DNA of 64,000 bases from Mycteria americana (lineage: Eukaryota > Chordata > Aves > Ciconiiformes > Ciconiidae). The notes beneath the pieces were generated by a model that was not told the DNA's origin, made no database searches, and saw only the letters and a list, made by a program, of their open reading frames with translations. How positions within the stretch are numbered: position 1 is the first letter of the stretch; each line of letters opens with the position of its first letter. The DNA is taken from positions 130,797,577 through 130,861,576 of the forward strand of contig NC_134365.1 of NCBI RefSeq assembly GCF_035582795.1, in the 5' to 3' direction. The position numbers were made by a program, and so were the translations under genes. This document shows, piece by piece, positions 63,036-64,000 of this stretch.

Positions 63036-63096
63036 TTTAAAGAAGAGGGGACAGAAGGGGAGGCAGTTTCTACCGTATCTGTTGCAGTGGAATTAA
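63036..63096 (+). CDS. Possible exon, plus-strand gene
   Basis: The acceptor ttgttttcttggaatatccag is good. The frame FKEEGTEGEAVSTVSVAVEL is protein-like and enters in phase 0, as the candidate first exon would require. It meets TAA at 63,102 unless it splices out at the weak donor ttaa/gtttat. The intron to the next exon would be only about 70 bp, so this exon is tentative. Confidence 0.28.
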
Positions 63097-63167
63097 GTTT
63101 ATAAATGGCAGAATGTAGACCCTCTTAAATGAAATCTGCCTCTTTGGTTTTGAAGCCCTTTCTCTAG

Positions 63168-63297
63168 ATACAGCAAATGCTTCTTTTGCTTTAAAGAAAG
63201 TTCCAAGTCAAGTAAATGTTCTACCTGCCAATCCTTTTCCAGATTTGGGAGTTGAGGTGAATGAGGCTGAAGGTAGCCTTAGGCCTAAGAGACCTAA
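63168..63297 (+). CDS. Internal exon, plus-strand gene
   Basis: A long pyrimidine tract ending ccctttctctag precedes the exon, and a strong donor, cctaa/gtaaga, follows. The frame reads TANASFALKKVPSQVNVLPA, then NPFPDLGVEVNEAEGSLRPK and RP, with two bases on each side. The two trailing bases join to the next candidate exon as an Asn codon. The peptide is rich in Pro, Val and Ser/Thr and looks like a disordered region. It is unrecognised. Confidence 0.52.
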
Positions 63298-63540
63298 GTA
63301 AGATCAGCTTTTTTGATCTGTTTTTAGAAATGATCTTCTACTGTATTAAAAAAAAAAGAGAGAGAGAAAAAGGGTCAAAAAGTCACCAAAGTGTTGAAAT
63401 AGAGTTCCTTTATGTAGAAGTAAGGGGTCTGTGAGAGGGAGATAAATTAGTGGCTTCTGTAGAGCACAACTTTAAGTTTTCCAAAGACAAGAAAGAAACT
63501 ACCCTCAGCAACTCTGTACAGCAGGTCTTGATGTTTTTAG

Positions 63541-63721
63541 TACCATTACCTGGATGACATCTTCCTATAGTAATGCAGACATTGAGGCATCTTCACTGAT
63601 CTTTCCTGTTGTTACTCAGCAAGGCCCTAGTACCAACAACACAGACATTGCTGGTACTGTGACAAACAGTACTTCTATTTCTGGAGGAACACCCAGTCAC
63701 TTGAAAGCTGCTTTTCCCTAA
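63541..63721 (+). CDS. Exon-like frame, plus-strand gene
   Basis: The acceptor cttgatgtttttag and one split base lead into TITWMTSSYSNADIEASSLI, then FPVVTQQGPSTNNTDIAGTV and a Ser/Thr/Gly-rich tail ending in TAA at 63,719. The entry phase fits the exon at 63,168-63,297. This may be a terminal exon, or a donor before the stop may be used (for example gctg/gtactg near 63,653). The same frame is open again after the stop, from 63,722 to 63,976. The composition suggests a disordered, Ser/Thr-rich segment of a nuclear-type protein, which is inference. Confidence 0.42.
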
Positions 63722-64000
63722 CTGAGACCACTTTCTGTGAAAGTTGTAACAAAAATGCATGACAGGTCTCCTAAGAGCATATGTTACTCAAGATGCGATC
63801 AGGGCACAGAGGCAGCGGCTTGTGTTGTTTGGTTCTTAGCTATACAGTTCGGTTCTGGGCTCTTAATTTTCAGAAGTCCTGATGCAGTTTGTTCTCATGT
63901 AGATCTGTTAGTGAGAGGTCGAAACACAGCATTAGTGGACAGGTGGCTTCAGTCTGATGGAGGATTCCCCTCCTAGAAACAACAGAAAAGATGAGGGAAG

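Noticed and set aside
1-64000. CRISPR arrays, tRNA, rRNA and snRNA genes
   Set aside because: No spaced direct repeats and no recognisable conserved RNA gene sequence were seen on either strand. The window is vertebrate-like, where CRISPR is not expected.

Overview
The window looks like a bird nuclear chromosome. Four fragments match CR1 LINEs; three of them are the short 3' ends typical of avian genomes, with the tandem octamer end and a tail encoding a [10 protein letters not shown]-type motif. There is a decayed avian-type endogenous retrovirus pol fragment, an LTR fragment of a family common in birds, traces of old MIR-type SINEs, few repeats overall, and one strong CpG island. There are no bacterial-style operons. 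All identifications are from reading alone; no search was run.

Layout. From 1 to about 44 kb the sequence looks intergenic. It holds CR1 pieces at 1.7, 3.9, 38.9 and 41.2 kb, a 340-bp homopurine GAAGA repeat at 22.6 kb, a 1.65-kb retroviral pol fragment at 26-27.6 kb, two MIR-like fragments at 31.7 and 32.4 kb, and small CpG-rich patches near 1.6, 18.1, 19.8 and 21.2 kb. I could not support a gene there.

From 44.06 to about 56 kb the minus strand carries what I read as a multi-exon protein-coding gene. At least a dozen short exons have good splice signals and open frames, and most neighbours have compatible phases. It ends in a stop codon at 44,125 followed by AATAAA. I do not recognise the protein. 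An LTR fragment sits in one of its introns, about 20 bp from an acceptor.

From 55.8 to 57.15 kb there is a very GC-rich CpG island, best read as a bidirectional promoter. To its right, plus-strand sequence is rich in T and G. To its left, in the lines I counted, it is rich in A. This is the pattern expected for divergent transcription. A possible first coding exon on the plus strand begins at ATG 56,779 (MQPPEPSPQRS...) with a donor at 56,815. Further plus-strand exons appear at 63.0, 63.2 and 63.5 kb, the last two in matching phase, and the gene probably continues past the window edge. I do not recognise this product either.

The most useful result is the divergent pair of unannotated-looking genes around the island. 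No exotic system, CRISPR array or RNA gene was found.
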